From: DATKCA01 sp035544675
Lineage (GTDB): Bacteria > Acidobacteriota > Thermoanaerobaculia > Gp7-AA8
NCBI GenBank assembly: GCA_035544675.1
Contig: DATKCA010000288.1
Location: forward strand, 1-37,855
Direction of reading: 5' to 3'
DNA length: 37,855 nucleotides
Shown: positions 24,453-32,227 of the stretch, piece by piece
How the letters are laid out: each line of letters starts with the position of its first letter
Position numbering within the stretch: the stretch's first letter is position 1
The notes under the pieces: model-generated
Database searches by the model: none
The model's input: the letters and a program-made list of their open reading frames with translations, nothing else
What the model was told of the DNA's origin: nothing
Position numbers and translations under genes: made by a program

Positions 24453-25388
24453 TCAGTGCAACACTCCGGCGTACTTCTTCTCCCCCGCCTCGATGCGCAG
24501 CGGCAGGTCGTTCTGCTTCGGCGGCAGCGGGCACGTTGCGAAGTCGGTGAACGCGCACGGCGGGTTGTACGCCTTGTTGAAGTCGACGACCACCTTTCCA
24601 TCCGCTCCCGGCATCTTCGAATAGAGATACCGGCCGGCAGGATAGGTCGCGTCGGCGGCCGTGTCGTCCTTGAAGATGATGAACAGGCTGTCTTCACCCT
24701 CCAGAATCGGATCGAGGCGATAGGTCCTGCCGTCCACGTCGAAGACCAGCGCCCCCGGCGAGGGGTTGTCCGACGTCGTGCCGGTGATGTCCGTGATCGG
24801 AATCTGCTTGACGGGCGTGTAGGGCTCGAATCGCGCCTCGAAGCGCCACTTCGTGTCGATCGGGTAGTACTCGAGGCCCTTGAAACCCGTTCGTGCTTCG
24901 CTTTCCGGATCCTTCACGCGGATGCCGTGGCGGCCGGCGCGCTCGATCGCGTAGAACAGCAGCGATCCTGACTTCACGCTGGTCGGACCCTTCTCGTCGG
25001 TGTCCGGCCTCAACTCCACCGGCGCCGTGACCGGCTTGCCGTCGATCGTCAGCCCCGCGGACCGCGCCGGCTTCAGCGTGACCCTGCCGTCGCGCAGCGT
25101 GAGGGCTCCCATCGACGCCGGCGCCTTCGCGGTCATGACGATGCCATTGCTCTTCGCCGAGCCGAACGTGTTGTCGCCCTCGCGCAGCCAGTGCAGCCCG
25201 ACCAGCGTGAGCCATCCGTCTTCGGCCCGGAGGCGCTTGTCGCGGTTCTGCTTCCAGGCGTCGACCTGCTGGGCGTGGTCCGCAGGAGCCGGAGCCGGCG
25301 GGGCGGCCGCCGCCGGAGTGGGGGCTTCGGGGCGGGAGCAGGCGAGGAGAACGACGAGAACGAGGAGGAGAGCGAGAATGGTTTTCAC
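24453..25388 (-). CDS. DUF1684 family lipoprotein
   Basis: This 311-residue lipoprotein belongs to DUF1684, a family without an agreed function. The N-terminus is VKTILALLLVLVVLLAC, with lipobox LLAC, then a Pro/Ala-rich linker. The domain itself has DGWLTLVGLHWLREGDNTFGS (about 57-77), YYPIDTKWRFEARFEPY, GTTSDNPSPGALVF, LFIIFKDDTAADATYPAGRYLY and the hallmark end VDFNKAYNPPCAFTDFATCPLPPKQNDLPLRI split over the last 45 residues. A GTG start at 25388 gives a compact signal peptide; a longer ATG start at 25472 would bury it behind 28 residues and overlap the divergent sigma gene. A TATCCT hexamer sits 8 nt before the GTG with no Shine-Dalgarno. Confidence 0.85.
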   Translation of the reverse strand: MKTILALLLVLVVLLACSRPEAPTPAAAAPPAPAPADHAQQVDAWKQNRDKRLRAEDGWLTLVGLHWLREGDNTFGSAKSNGIVMTAKAPASMGALTLRDGRVTLKPARSAGLTIDGKPVTAPVELRPDTDEKGPTSVKSGSLLFYAIERAGRHGIRVKDPESEARTGFKGLEYYPIDTKWRFEARFEPYTPVKQIPITDITGTTSDNPSPGALVFDVDGRTYRLDPILEGEDSLFIIFKDDTAADATYPAGRYLYSKMPGADGKVVVDFNKAYNPPCAFTDFATCPLPPKQNDLPLRIEAGEKKYAGVLH

Positions 25389-25396
25389 AGGAGCGT

Positions 25397-25402
25397 AGGA
25401 TA
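25397..25402 (-). promoter_or_regulatory. Candidate -10 hexamer of a leaderless DUF1684 transcript
   Basis: On the minus strand TATCCT ends 8 nt before the GTG start codon, with no ribosome-binding site in between. It supports the GTG start and leaderless initiation. No -35 was identified. Confidence 0.3.
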
Positions 25403-25464
25403 CAGCCGTGTGATCCGAGAGCTCCCGGCGGTTTCCAAAGTGACACAAGCGGTGTCGAACTGAC

Positions 25465-26064
25465 GTGGCCAAAGTCGCTCACTTCCCGGTCCGGCTGGCC
25501 GAGGCGGAGGAGAAGCCGCCCAGGGCCGGCGAGCGGCAGTTGCTGGAGGCCATCAGGGCGGGAGACCGCGCTGCCGCCGAAGAGATGGTGGAGAGGACGT
25601 ATTCCGCGGTCTTCGCGTCACTCTGCCGGCTCTGCAGCGACTGCGATCTGGCTGCCGACCTGACGCAGGAAACGTATCAGAAGGCGTGGGCGGCGCTGCC
25701 GAAGTTCGACGGCCGCTCTCAACTGTTCACATGGCTCTACCGGATTGCGTATACGACGTTTCTGAACCACGTGCGCCGGCCGCGACGGACGAGGTCACTC
25801 GACGAGCCTGACTCGGTCGAGCCAAGGGACGACAGCGCTCCGATCGATCAGGTGCTCGCCGACAGCGAGGAATCGGAGCGGCTCAGGGTTGCGGTGTTGC
25901 GGCTGCCGGACGACCTCCGGTTCACCGTGACGGCGCATTTCTGGGGAGGACTGGCGGTGAGGGAAGTCGCCGAGATCGAGAAGATCACCACGGTCGCGAT
26001 TCGAAAGCGGCTGCACAAGGCCTTCACGATGCTCGAGGCGATGATGGACGAGGAAGTGCGATGA
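25465..26064 (+). CDS. ECF-type RNA polymerase sigma factor (second)
   Basis: This 199-residue ECF sigma factor is unlike the one at 22184-22783. Region 2 (about 40-105) has MVERTYSAVFASLCRLC, LAADLTQETYQKAWAALPKF and SQLFTWLYRIAYTTFLNHVRRP. Region 4 (about 140-190) has LRLPDDLRFTVTAHFWGGLAVREVAEIEKI followed by TTVAIRKRLHKAFTML. The start is a GTG at 25465; no strong Shine-Dalgarno precedes it. The stop overlaps the next gene by 4 nt (ATGA), coupling it to a membrane-anchored putative anti-sigma protein. It is divergent from the DUF1684 gene. Confidence 0.9.
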   Translation: MAKVAHFPVRLAEAEEKPPRAGERQLLEAIRAGDRAAAEEMVERTYSAVFASLCRLCSDCDLAADLTQETYQKAWAALPKFDGRSQLFTWLYRIAYTTFLNHVRRPRRTRSLDEPDSVEPRDDSAPIDQVLADSEESERLRVAVLRLPDDLRFTVTAHFWGGLAVREVAEIEKITTVAIRKRLHKAFTMLEAMMDEEVR

Positions 26065-27533
26065 CTCAGAAAAAGAAAGCCGAGCTTCAGCGAAAGCTCT
26101 CGATCGCCCCGGTGCCACGGCCGCCGGATGACCTGGCCGGCCGGATCAAGGCGGACATCCCCGAATTTCTGCGCACCGATCACGACCGGAAGCGGTTCTC
26201 GAGCTCCGTCGCGTTCAGCCTTCGCGTCGCTGCGTCGATCCTGCTCGTGATCACTTCGGCGTTTCTCGGGATTCGCCTTCTCTCGTCACCCGACGGCCGT
26301 CTGATCACGGAGAGTGCGGCCCCCGCATCCGCGGCGTTCGAGATGAAGGATGAGCAGGCGGCGGAAGTGACCGTCATGATCGAAGAGAGTGCGAAGAAAG
26401 AGGCGGACGCGAGCACGCTGCGCGACGTCAGCACGCCGCCTGCCCCCGCCCCGGCGTTGCCGCGACAGCTGGCGGTCCGCGAGCGCCTCGCCCTCCCACC
26501 GCCCACCCCTGCACCCCCGGCCGCCCCCCCGGCACGGGCCGAGATGGCTGAGCCGGAGTCGTCGGTCGCCGCCTACAGGCCGCGGGTCGTGCCGCCCGTT
26601 GCGGCGCCGCCGCCCCCCGCCGCTGCCGCTCCGCAGCTCGCTGCCGACCTCGACAAGGCGTCCGCGGACGCCCCGGCCGAAGCACGGCGCAGCGCTATCG
26701 GCGGAGCCTCCCTCCGTGAAGTGGCCGTGACTCCCAAGTCCGCCGGAATCCTGAATACCGTTCACGCTGGTCTCTCCTACGAGGCGCCGCGCGCCCTGTT
26801 CGACGTCTCCATCGATCCGGACGAGTTCGACCGCCTGAGGAAGATGGTGGAGTCGAAGACCACGCCGGAGCCGCAAAGCGTCAACGTCGAGGCGCTGGTG
26901 AATCACTTCGCAGGCGCGGGCCTGGCTTCGCGGCAGGACGTGGCCCTGGAGGTCGAGGCGTCACTGGCGCCGATCCCGGACTCTCCCGCGATGCTCCGCG
27001 TCACCATCGACACGGCGTCGCTGCCGGAAGAGCCGGCAGGATCACGGCCGCCTGCCGCCACCGACGCCACGCTGGAGATCGAGATCCGCGACACTGCCGT
27101 CGCCGGATACAGCATCGTCGGCAGTGGAGAGCTCAAAGCCGGGGAGCGCATCCTCCTGAAAGGAGCGTCCGTGACCCGGCTCATCGAGCTCACCGTGAAG
27201 CCCGGACTGGAGCGCTCGCGCGAAGTCGCGCGCGTGACGCTGCGCTATCGCTCGGTGCGAACAGGGCGCGAAGTCGTGCTGTCACGTTCCGTGCTCGCGC
27301 GCGACGTGGCCGGACCGTGGACCGCGGCGACCCGGCGCCACCGCCTGGCGACCCTCGGTGCGATGTGGGGAGAGTCGCTCCAAGGAACGGCGTCTTCCGG
27401 CGAAGAGGTCGCGCGCAAGGCCGCGAACCTGTCGAGCGAAGAGCCGGAAGACGCCCGTGCCCGCGAGCTCGCCGCCGCCGCGACCGCCTCCTCGCGCCTG
27501 CGGGGCGCCGGGCCCACGGGGAGCGCCCGGTAA
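26061..27533 (+). CDS. Membrane-anchored anti-sigma partner with VWA-less YfbK-like region
   Basis: This 490-residue protein is coupled to the sigma factor and probably holds it at the membrane. A basic cytosolic N-terminus (about 1-50) is followed by one membrane helix (51-74, AFSLRVAASILLVITSAFLG), then a Pro/Ala-rich linker (about 130-215). The rest should be outside. It resembles YfbK-type proteins in pieces: VNVEALVNHF (about 274-283) and EASLAPIPDSPAMLRV match the vWF_N flank. DATLEIEIRDTAVAGYSIVGS (split at about 335-353) and SVTRLIELTVKP match the segment after VWA. LRYRSVRTGRE plus RLATLGAMWGESLQG resemble the DUF3520 end. The roughly 180-residue VWA core that should lie between PEEPAGSRPP and ATDATLEI is missing, including its DxSxS site. 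No ZAS zinc motif is present. Confidence 0.75.
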   Translation: MTQKKKAELQRKLSIAPVPRPPDDLAGRIKADIPEFLRTDHDRKRFSSSVAFSLRVAASILLVITSAFLGIRLLSSPDGRLITESAAPASAAFEMKDEQAAEVTVMIEESAKKEADASTLRDVSTPPAPAPALPRQLAVRERLALPPPTPAPPAAPPARAEMAEPESSVAAYRPRVVPPVAAPPPPAAAAPQLAADLDKASADAPAEARRSAIGGASLREVAVTPKSAGILNTVHAGLSYEAPRALFDVSIDPDEFDRLRKMVESKTTPEPQSVNVEALVNHFAGAGLASRQDVALEVEASLAPIPDSPAMLRVTIDTASLPEEPAGSRPPAATDATLEIEIRDTAVAGYSIVGSGELKAGERILLKGASVTRLIELTVKPGLERSREVARVTLRYRSVRTGREVVLSRSVLARDVAGPWTAATRRHRLATLGAMWGESLQGTASSGEEVARKAANLSSEEPEDARARELAAAATASSRLRGAGPTGSAR

Positions 27534-27552
27534 GGGCCCACTCTCCAAGGGA

Positions 27553-27574
27553 GCGCCGGTGTCCTCACCGGCGC
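27553..27574. terminator. Hairpin between convergent genes
   Basis: GCGCCGGTG (27553-27561) pairs perfectly with CACCGGCGC (27566-27574) over a TCCT loop, 20 nt after the stop of the anti-sigma partner and 26 nt from the zinc-ribbon stop on the other strand. A strong stem without a T-run; it could serve both gene ends. Confidence 0.5.
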
Positions 27575-27599
27575 CCCCGGGCGGGACGGGGGGGACGCG

Positions 27600-27854
27600 T
27601 TACCTCTTCCTGCCGCCTCCGAAATTGCGGACCGACTGGAAGTGCACGTTGAAGTAGTTCGCCGCGGCGCGCAGCGCGCGGCTGACCAGCGTCGGCTCCT
27701 TCGTCGGGATGCGCTCGAGGCCGAGGCGCATGTGATCCGGAAGCTGGGAGCGGCACTTGCGGCAAAGCGCCGTGCCGAGGGTCTTGTTGAAGTCGCAGCG
27801 CGGGCAGCGGGTGCGCCGGGCGAGCGTCGCGACCTGCTCTTTCGTCAGATGCAT
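27600..27854 (-). CDS. Small zinc-ribbon protein
   Basis: This 84-residue protein has one clear zinc ribbon: CPRC (about 18-21) and CRKC (about 32-35), in RTRCPRCDFNKTLGTALC. A basic, helical C-terminal half ends FNVHFQSVRNFGGGRKR. Function is unknown; such ribbons bind nucleic acid or protein partners. The ATG at 27854 starts directly before the folded part; longer in-frame starts run into the divergent neighbour's promoter. GAGAAT lies 12 nt upstream as a weak -10 candidate. It is divergent from the DUF4388-FHA gene across 76 bp. Confidence 0.7.
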   Translation of the reverse strand: MHLTKEQVATLARRTRCPRCDFNKTLGTALCRKCRSQLPDHMRLGLERIPTKEPTLVSRALRAAANYFNVHFQSVRNFGGGRKR

Positions 27855-27914
27855 CGTCTGCCATGCATTCTCGCACAGGGCGGCGGGCGGCCTGCCCTCC
27901 ACCCTGCTTTGACC

Positions 27915-27920
27915 TAGAAT
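27915..27920 (+). promoter_or_regulatory. Candidate -10 hexamer for the DUF4388-FHA gene
   Basis: TAGAAT lies 10 nt before the ATG at 27931 and overlaps an earlier in-frame ATG at 27919. If it is the -10 element, the earlier ATG is not transcribed and 27931 is the real, leaderless start. Confidence 0.35.
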
Positions 27921-27930
27921 GTCCCGATCC

Positions 27931-29124
27931 ATGGGTGATGCGGTGCTGCAGGGAAGCCTTGCGTCGTTCCGGCTTCCCGACGTCCTCACGTTTCTGGCCA
28001 TGAGCCGGAAGTCGGGGACGCTCGTGCTCATGAACGGGGTGCGCGGCGCCCAGGTCCTCTTCACGAACGGCTCGGTCGTCTACGCCTCTTCGAACCAGGA
28101 CAAGCTCCGCCTCAGCGCGATCCTCCTCCGCAAGCGGAAGATCACTTCCGACCAGTTCACGCGCATCGACGACATCATGACCAGCGATACGCGCCGCTTC
28201 GGACAGCTCGCCCTCGAGCAGGGCGTCATGAACGAGGAGCAGCTGCGCGACTCGCTCAAGATCCAGGTGTCCGAAGTGCTCTACGACGCGTTCGTCTGGA
28301 CGTCGGGCTCGTTCAGCTTCGCCGAGGAGCTGCAGCTGCCGGCGTATGCCGTCACGATCGCGGTCGACCTGCCGAACCTCATCATGGAGGGCGCGCGCCG
28401 CATCCAGGAATGGGAGCAGTGCATTCAGCTCTACCCCGAGAACACGGTGATCTTTCGTGTCGTCTCAGCGCCGAAGGACGACAAGGTCACGCTCACTGCG
28501 CAGGAGTGGAAGATCCTCTTCCTGATCAACGGGCAGCGCACGCTCGAGGACCTCGTCCGCGACGCCGGGGAAGACGCGTTGTCGGTCTATCGCGTCGTGT
28601 ACGGCCTGCAGGGCAACAAGCTCATCGAGGTGGCCCGCCCTGCCGCCGCGCCGGTCGAGGACACGATGGGCGCGGAGCGTCAGGAAGAGACGATGCGGCA
28701 GATGCCGCCGGTGTTCCACTCCGAGACCACGGTCGCCGATCAGCTGACCGAGGACACCAAGCTCCTCATCTCCACGGAAGGGCGGCTCTCCTACAGCGAC
28801 GTGGCCAGCCCTGTAGTCGCCCAGCTGGTCTTTTCGCCGAACGGAGCGGCGAGCGCCGCGGTCGTGCCGCTCACCGACTCCGAATACCTCGTCGGCCGGC
28901 AGGCCGAGAACAACATCAAGATCAATGACCTCGGCGTCTCCGGCTTTCATGCGCGGATCTTCCGCGGAGCCGAGGGCTACGTCATCGAGGACCTGAAGAG
29001 CCGCAACGGGGTGTACATCAACGGGACCAAGGTCATCCAGTCCTCGCTCCGCAACGGGGACACCGTCCGCCTGGGCGCCACCGACGTTCGCTACGAAGTG
29101 CTCATCGAGCCGAAGGCCCGATGA
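27931..29124 (+). CDS. DUF4388 (PATAN) and FHA domain protein
   Basis: This 397-residue cytosolic signalling protein starts with a DUF4388/PATAN domain (about 1-150): LQGSLASFRLPDVLTFLAMS, KSGTLVLMNG, ILLRKRKITSDQF and VSEVLYDAFVWTSGSFSF. A middle helical region (QEWKILFLINGQRTLEDLV) follows. The end is an FHA domain (about 305-395) with YLVGRQAENNIKINDLGVSG, FHARIF and LKSRNGVYINGTKV, keeping the Arg, Ser and Asn positions used to bind phosphothreonine. It probably reads Ser/Thr-kinase output, but no kinase is in the window. The start at 27931 is chosen over 27919 because of the TAGAAT position. Its end overlaps the convergent serS end by 23 nt. Confidence 0.88.
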   Translation: MGDAVLQGSLASFRLPDVLTFLAMSRKSGTLVLMNGVRGAQVLFTNGSVVYASSNQDKLRLSAILLRKRKITSDQFTRIDDIMTSDTRRFGQLALEQGVMNEEQLRDSLKIQVSEVLYDAFVWTSGSFSFAEELQLPAYAVTIAVDLPNLIMEGARRIQEWEQCIQLYPENTVIFRVVSAPKDDKVTLTAQEWKILFLINGQRTLEDLVRDAGEDALSVYRVVYGLQGNKLIEVARPAAAPVEDTMGAERQEETMRQMPPVFHSETTVADQLTEDTKLLISTEGRLSYSDVASPVVAQLVFSPNGAASAAVVPLTDSEYLVGRQAENNIKINDLGVSGFHARIFRGAEGYVIEDLKSRNGVYINGTKVIQSSLRNGDTVRLGATDVRYEVLIEPKAR

Positions 29125-30382
29125 GCGTGGCGTTCTTCATGTACGGCCGCAGTTCCTGCGGGATGAGTACCGAGCCGTCCGCCTGCTGGTAGTTCTCGAG
29201 GATCGCCACCAGGGTTCGCCCCAGGGGCAGGCCGGAGCCGTTCAGGGTGTGGACGAAGGCCGTCTTCTTCTCCGAGACGCGGTAGCGGATGTTCGCGCGG
29301 CGCGCCTGGTAGTCGGTGAAGTTCGAGCACGACGAGATCTCGCGGAACGTGTCCTGGCCCGGGAGCCACACCTCGATGTCGTACGTCTTGGCCGATGACG
29401 CGCTCATATCGCCGGTGGACAGCGTTACGACGCGGTAATGGAGGTTCAGCGCCTGCAGGACAGCCTCGGCATCGCTGGTGAGCTGCTCGAGCTCGTCCCA
29501 CGAGCTGTCGGGCGTGGTGAACTTCACCAGCTCGACTTTCTCGAACTGGTGCTGGCGGATGAGGCCGCGCGTGTCCTTGCCGTAGGACCCGGCCTCGCTG
29601 CGGAAACACGGTGTGTACGCGGTGTAGGAGATCGGAAGCGCTGATGCGTCGAGTATCTCGTCGCGGTGGAGATTGGTCACCGGCACTTCCGCGGTGGGGA
29701 CGAGATAGAAGGGCTTCTCGCCTTCGAGCTTGAAGAGATCGGATTCGAATTTCGGAAGCTGTCCGGTCCCGCGCAATGAATCGGAGTTCACGATGAACGG
29801 CGGGAGCACTTCGGTGTAGCCCTGCCGCTCGTGGATGTCGAGCATCAGCGAGATCAGGGCGCGATTCAGCTTGGCGGCCATGCCGTAGAGCACCGAGAAG
29901 CGCGCGCCCGTGATCTTCGTGGCGCGCTCGAAGTCGAGGATGCCCAGCGCTTCGCCGAGGTCCCAGTGAGCCCTGGGCTGGAAGTCGAACTGCGGCTTGG
30001 CGCCCCAGAGCCGCTCCACGCGGTTGGCGCTCTCGTCCCGTCCGTGGGGCACCGACTGGTGCGGAACGTTCGGGAAGCCGAGCTCGAGATCGCGCAGCTC
30101 GTCCTCGATCTGTGCGATGCGCTCGTCGATTGCCTTGATCTCGTCGCCGACGCGCTTCATCGCGTCGATCTGCGCGGATGCGTCCTGCCTGTTCTTCTTG
30201 AGCGCGGCGATTTCCTGGGAAGCTACGTTGCGCTGATTCTTCAGCGTCTCGACCTGCGCGATGGCGCGCCGGCGCTCGCCGTCCAGGTCCAGGAAACGAT
30301 CGACGTCCGCGGCCGAGCCCCGGTTCTTCAGCACCTGCCGGTACTCCTCCGCGCTCTCGCGGAGGTACTCACGAGCCAACAT
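29102..30382 (-). CDS. serS: Seryl-tRNA synthetase
   Basis: This class II aminoacyl-tRNA synthetase of 426 residues charges tRNA-Ser in the cytoplasm. The N-terminal tRNA-binding coiled coil spans about 1-105, rich in Glu, Lys and Arg (VETLKNQRNVASQEIAALKK). The catalytic core shows PTAEVPVTNLHRDEIL, motif 2 RSEAGSYGKDTRGLIRQHQF, EISSCSNFTDYQARR and motif 3 NGSGLPLGRTLVAILENYQQ, ending at the usual position. The start matches the family N-terminus. No Shine-Dalgarno is seen; TAGAAT lies 8 nt before the ATG. A half copy of the GGGGTCAGG element sits just upstream of that hexamer. Confidence 0.97.
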   Translation of the reverse strand: MLAREYLRESAEEYRQVLKNRGSAADVDRFLDLDGERRRAIAQVETLKNQRNVASQEIAALKKNRQDASAQIDAMKRVGDEIKAIDERIAQIEDELRDLELGFPNVPHQSVPHGRDESANRVERLWGAKPQFDFQPRAHWDLGEALGILDFERATKITGARFSVLYGMAAKLNRALISLMLDIHERQGYTEVLPPFIVNSDSLRGTGQLPKFESDLFKLEGEKPFYLVPTAEVPVTNLHRDEILDASALPISYTAYTPCFRSEAGSYGKDTRGLIRQHQFEKVELVKFTTPDSSWDELEQLTSDAEAVLQALNLHYRVVTLSTGDMSASSAKTYDIEVWLPGQDTFREISSCSNFTDYQARRANIRYRVSEKKTAFVHTLNGSGLPLGRTLVAILENYQQADGSVLIPQELRPYMKNATLIGPSAR

Positions 30383-30390
30383 GGCCGCGG

Positions 30391-30396
30391 ATTCTA
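30391..30396 (-). promoter_or_regulatory. Candidate -10 hexamer of a leaderless serS transcript
   Basis: On the minus strand TAGAAT ends 8 nt before the serS ATG; the bases between contain no ribosome-binding site. The repeat at 30400-30442 begins 3 nt upstream, so it would supply the -35 region. Confidence 0.4.
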
Positions 30397-30399
30397 AAT

Positions 30400-30442
30400 G
30401 GGGTCAGGTCTTTCCTTTTGTCTTTTCCTACGACTGGTAGAG
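30400..30442. repeat. Half copy of the GGGGTCAGG element
   Basis: GGGGTCAGGTC followed by T- and C-rich blocks, then CCTACGAC and GGTAGAG, matches one end of the 12240-12392 element, including the CTACGAC inner part. The opposite inverted end is missing. It fills the gap between the S8 peptidase stop and serS, and faces its downstream gene in the same direction as the full element faces the M28 gene. Confidence 0.7.
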
Positions 30443-30445
30443 ACT

Positions 30446-32125
30446 TCAGCGCCGGATGGCGCGGCGCTTCGGGGGGGTGGCGGACTCGAAGTCGCCGGTG
30501 ATGACGAGCGCGTAGCTCTGGCGCGCGCCGGAGCCGAGACGGTTGGCGTTGACGGTGATCGTGTACAGGCCGGCAGCGGGGGTCTCGAGGAGGACGCCCT
30601 CGACGTTGTTCAGCCGGTCAGGCTGCCCCGGATGGAACTCTTCGTTTCCGAAGCGCGCCACGCCCGGCCCCGTGACGCGAAGGTCGAGATCATTGACGAG
30701 CTGCGGCGTGGTGTCGTTGCCGGAGCGGGGAGTTCCAGCCGGATCGGTCCAGACGAGAATGGCGCGCAGACGAGTGCCGGCGCGGACGTTCAAGAGCACC
30801 GCGGCGGTCTCACCCGCCGCAAGGCCCTGCTCGGTCGGAACATCGACGACGCGCAGTCGCGATTTGTCGCCCGGAAAAAACAACGCGTCGTCGAGAACGG
30901 GAAAGCCGAAGCCCTGATCGTTGGAAGGCGGCGGGGGAATCGTGACGTCGCGCGACTGGAGAGCGCGGAAGGGCACGGCTCGTGTCGACGCGATGATGGT
31001 CGCCTTGAGCAGCGCGGCGCTCGGCGTGAAGCCGTGGCCGGCCGTCCGCGCGCCGGAAGGATAAAAGCCGTCGGTGTAGTACTGGCGGACGAGCGCCGCG
31101 GCCCCGGCCACGCTGGGCGAGGCCCACGAGGTCCCCGGCTGCTGCGTGGCGCCGCAAAGATCGCCATTCACGAACCACGAGGCGTCCGCGGAGTTGATGA
31201 AGGCCGGCGCGACGACATCCGGCTTGAGCCGCCCGTCGATGGTCGGCCCGATGAGGCTGTACGCGGCGAGCACGTCGTCGAAACGCGAGAAATTGCCGCG
31301 GGTCCCGCCGACCTGCAGCGTGTTCTTCGCCGCTCCCGGCGACGAGACGCTGCGCGCGGGTGGAGCATCTTTGTCGTCGTTGAAGTTTCCTGTGTTGAAG
31401 ACGACCAGCATGTCGGGATGCGATGCGATGAACGCATCGACGTCCTGCGCCGGCTGGCCGTAGCCGCCGCGCGGCGACGACAGATCGCCCCACGAGTTCG
31501 AGTGAATCCGCGCTCCCTGCGTGTACGCCTGCTGCAGGATCGGCGTGAGGACGACAGGGCAGCCGAACCCGGGACGCTGCGAGCACGCATCGCCGCCGGT
31601 GATGATGCCGTTCTGGATCATGCCCAGGAAGCCGCCGTCCTGGATCACGAGCTTCGCGCCCGGCGCCATGCCGTCGCCGAAGTCGTGCACCAGCGGCGTC
31701 CCCTTGTCGCCCGCCGCCGCACCGGCCGCGCGCGTTCCGTGACTCGTGTTGTCAAACACACGCGCCTCGTACGCACCCGGCCGGAAGGGATCTTCACACC
31801 CCGGCGCGTCGCGGTACTGGTCGCACGAGTAGAGGAAGTTGTACGCGATCACCTTCCGGCGCGACGGATCGACGTTGTTGGACTGGAGGCCGCCAAGGTG
31901 CGTGCCTGTATTGATAGGAGGGAGAGAGCCGTCGGGCTCGGCAAAGTAGCAGTTCCGGTAATCGAGACCGGTGTCCAGGATGGCGATGATCTGCCCCTGA
32001 CCGTGGATGCCGCGGTCGAAAATCGGCGTCCCGCCAGTGTGAGAGCCGGACTGCATGGAGCGGATCGAGACGTCGTTCGCGGACGCAGCGGTGGCGAGCA
32101 GGACAGTTACCAGGAACTTGCGCAT
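30446..32125 (-). CDS. Secreted subtilisin-like serine peptidase (S8)
   Basis: This 559-residue extracellular endopeptidase has a signal peptide (MRKFLVTVLLATAASA) followed almost directly by the catalytic domain, with no obvious long propeptide. The catalytic triad is complete: D51 (IIAILDTGLDY), H129 (DNTSHGTRAAG) and S333 (GTSWASPSVAG), with the oxyanion asparagine N247 (FNTGNFND). A beta-rich C-terminal region (about 440-545) contains LRAILVWTDPAGTP and VNDLDLRVTGP, as in S8 proteins with a C-terminal jelly-roll-like domain. The chain ends in a basic PPKRRAIRR tail. The ATG at 32125 is chosen because it starts the signal peptide; a longer start at 32197 would bury it. Confidence 0.93.
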   Translation of the reverse strand: MRKFLVTVLLATAASANDVSIRSMQSGSHTGGTPIFDRGIHGQGQIIAILDTGLDYRNCYFAEPDGSLPPINTGTHLGGLQSNNVDPSRRKVIAYNFLYSCDQYRDAPGCEDPFRPGAYEARVFDNTSHGTRAAGAAAGDKGTPLVHDFGDGMAPGAKLVIQDGGFLGMIQNGIITGGDACSQRPGFGCPVVLTPILQQAYTQGARIHSNSWGDLSSPRGGYGQPAQDVDAFIASHPDMLVVFNTGNFNDDKDAPPARSVSSPGAAKNTLQVGGTRGNFSRFDDVLAAYSLIGPTIDGRLKPDVVAPAFINSADASWFVNGDLCGATQQPGTSWASPSVAGAAALVRQYYTDGFYPSGARTAGHGFTPSAALLKATIIASTRAVPFRALQSRDVTIPPPPSNDQGFGFPVLDDALFFPGDKSRLRVVDVPTEQGLAAGETAAVLLNVRAGTRLRAILVWTDPAGTPRSGNDTTPQLVNDLDLRVTGPGVARFGNEEFHPGQPDRLNNVEGVLLETPAAGLYTITVNANRLGSGARQSYALVITGDFESATPPKRRAIRR

Positions 32126-32227
32126 GCAGAGAGATGGAACGGCGGAGGATGACGTCGCCATTCCGTTCGTAGCGAAGAATCCGGGAGCGTGGGGCACGGC
32201 AGCGTGCCACCCGACCGCCCGGACGCA

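Noticed and set aside
24423..25472. Longer ATG start (25472) for the DUF1684 lipoprotein
   Set aside because: It would put 28 polar residues before the signal peptide and overlap the divergent sigma-factor start.
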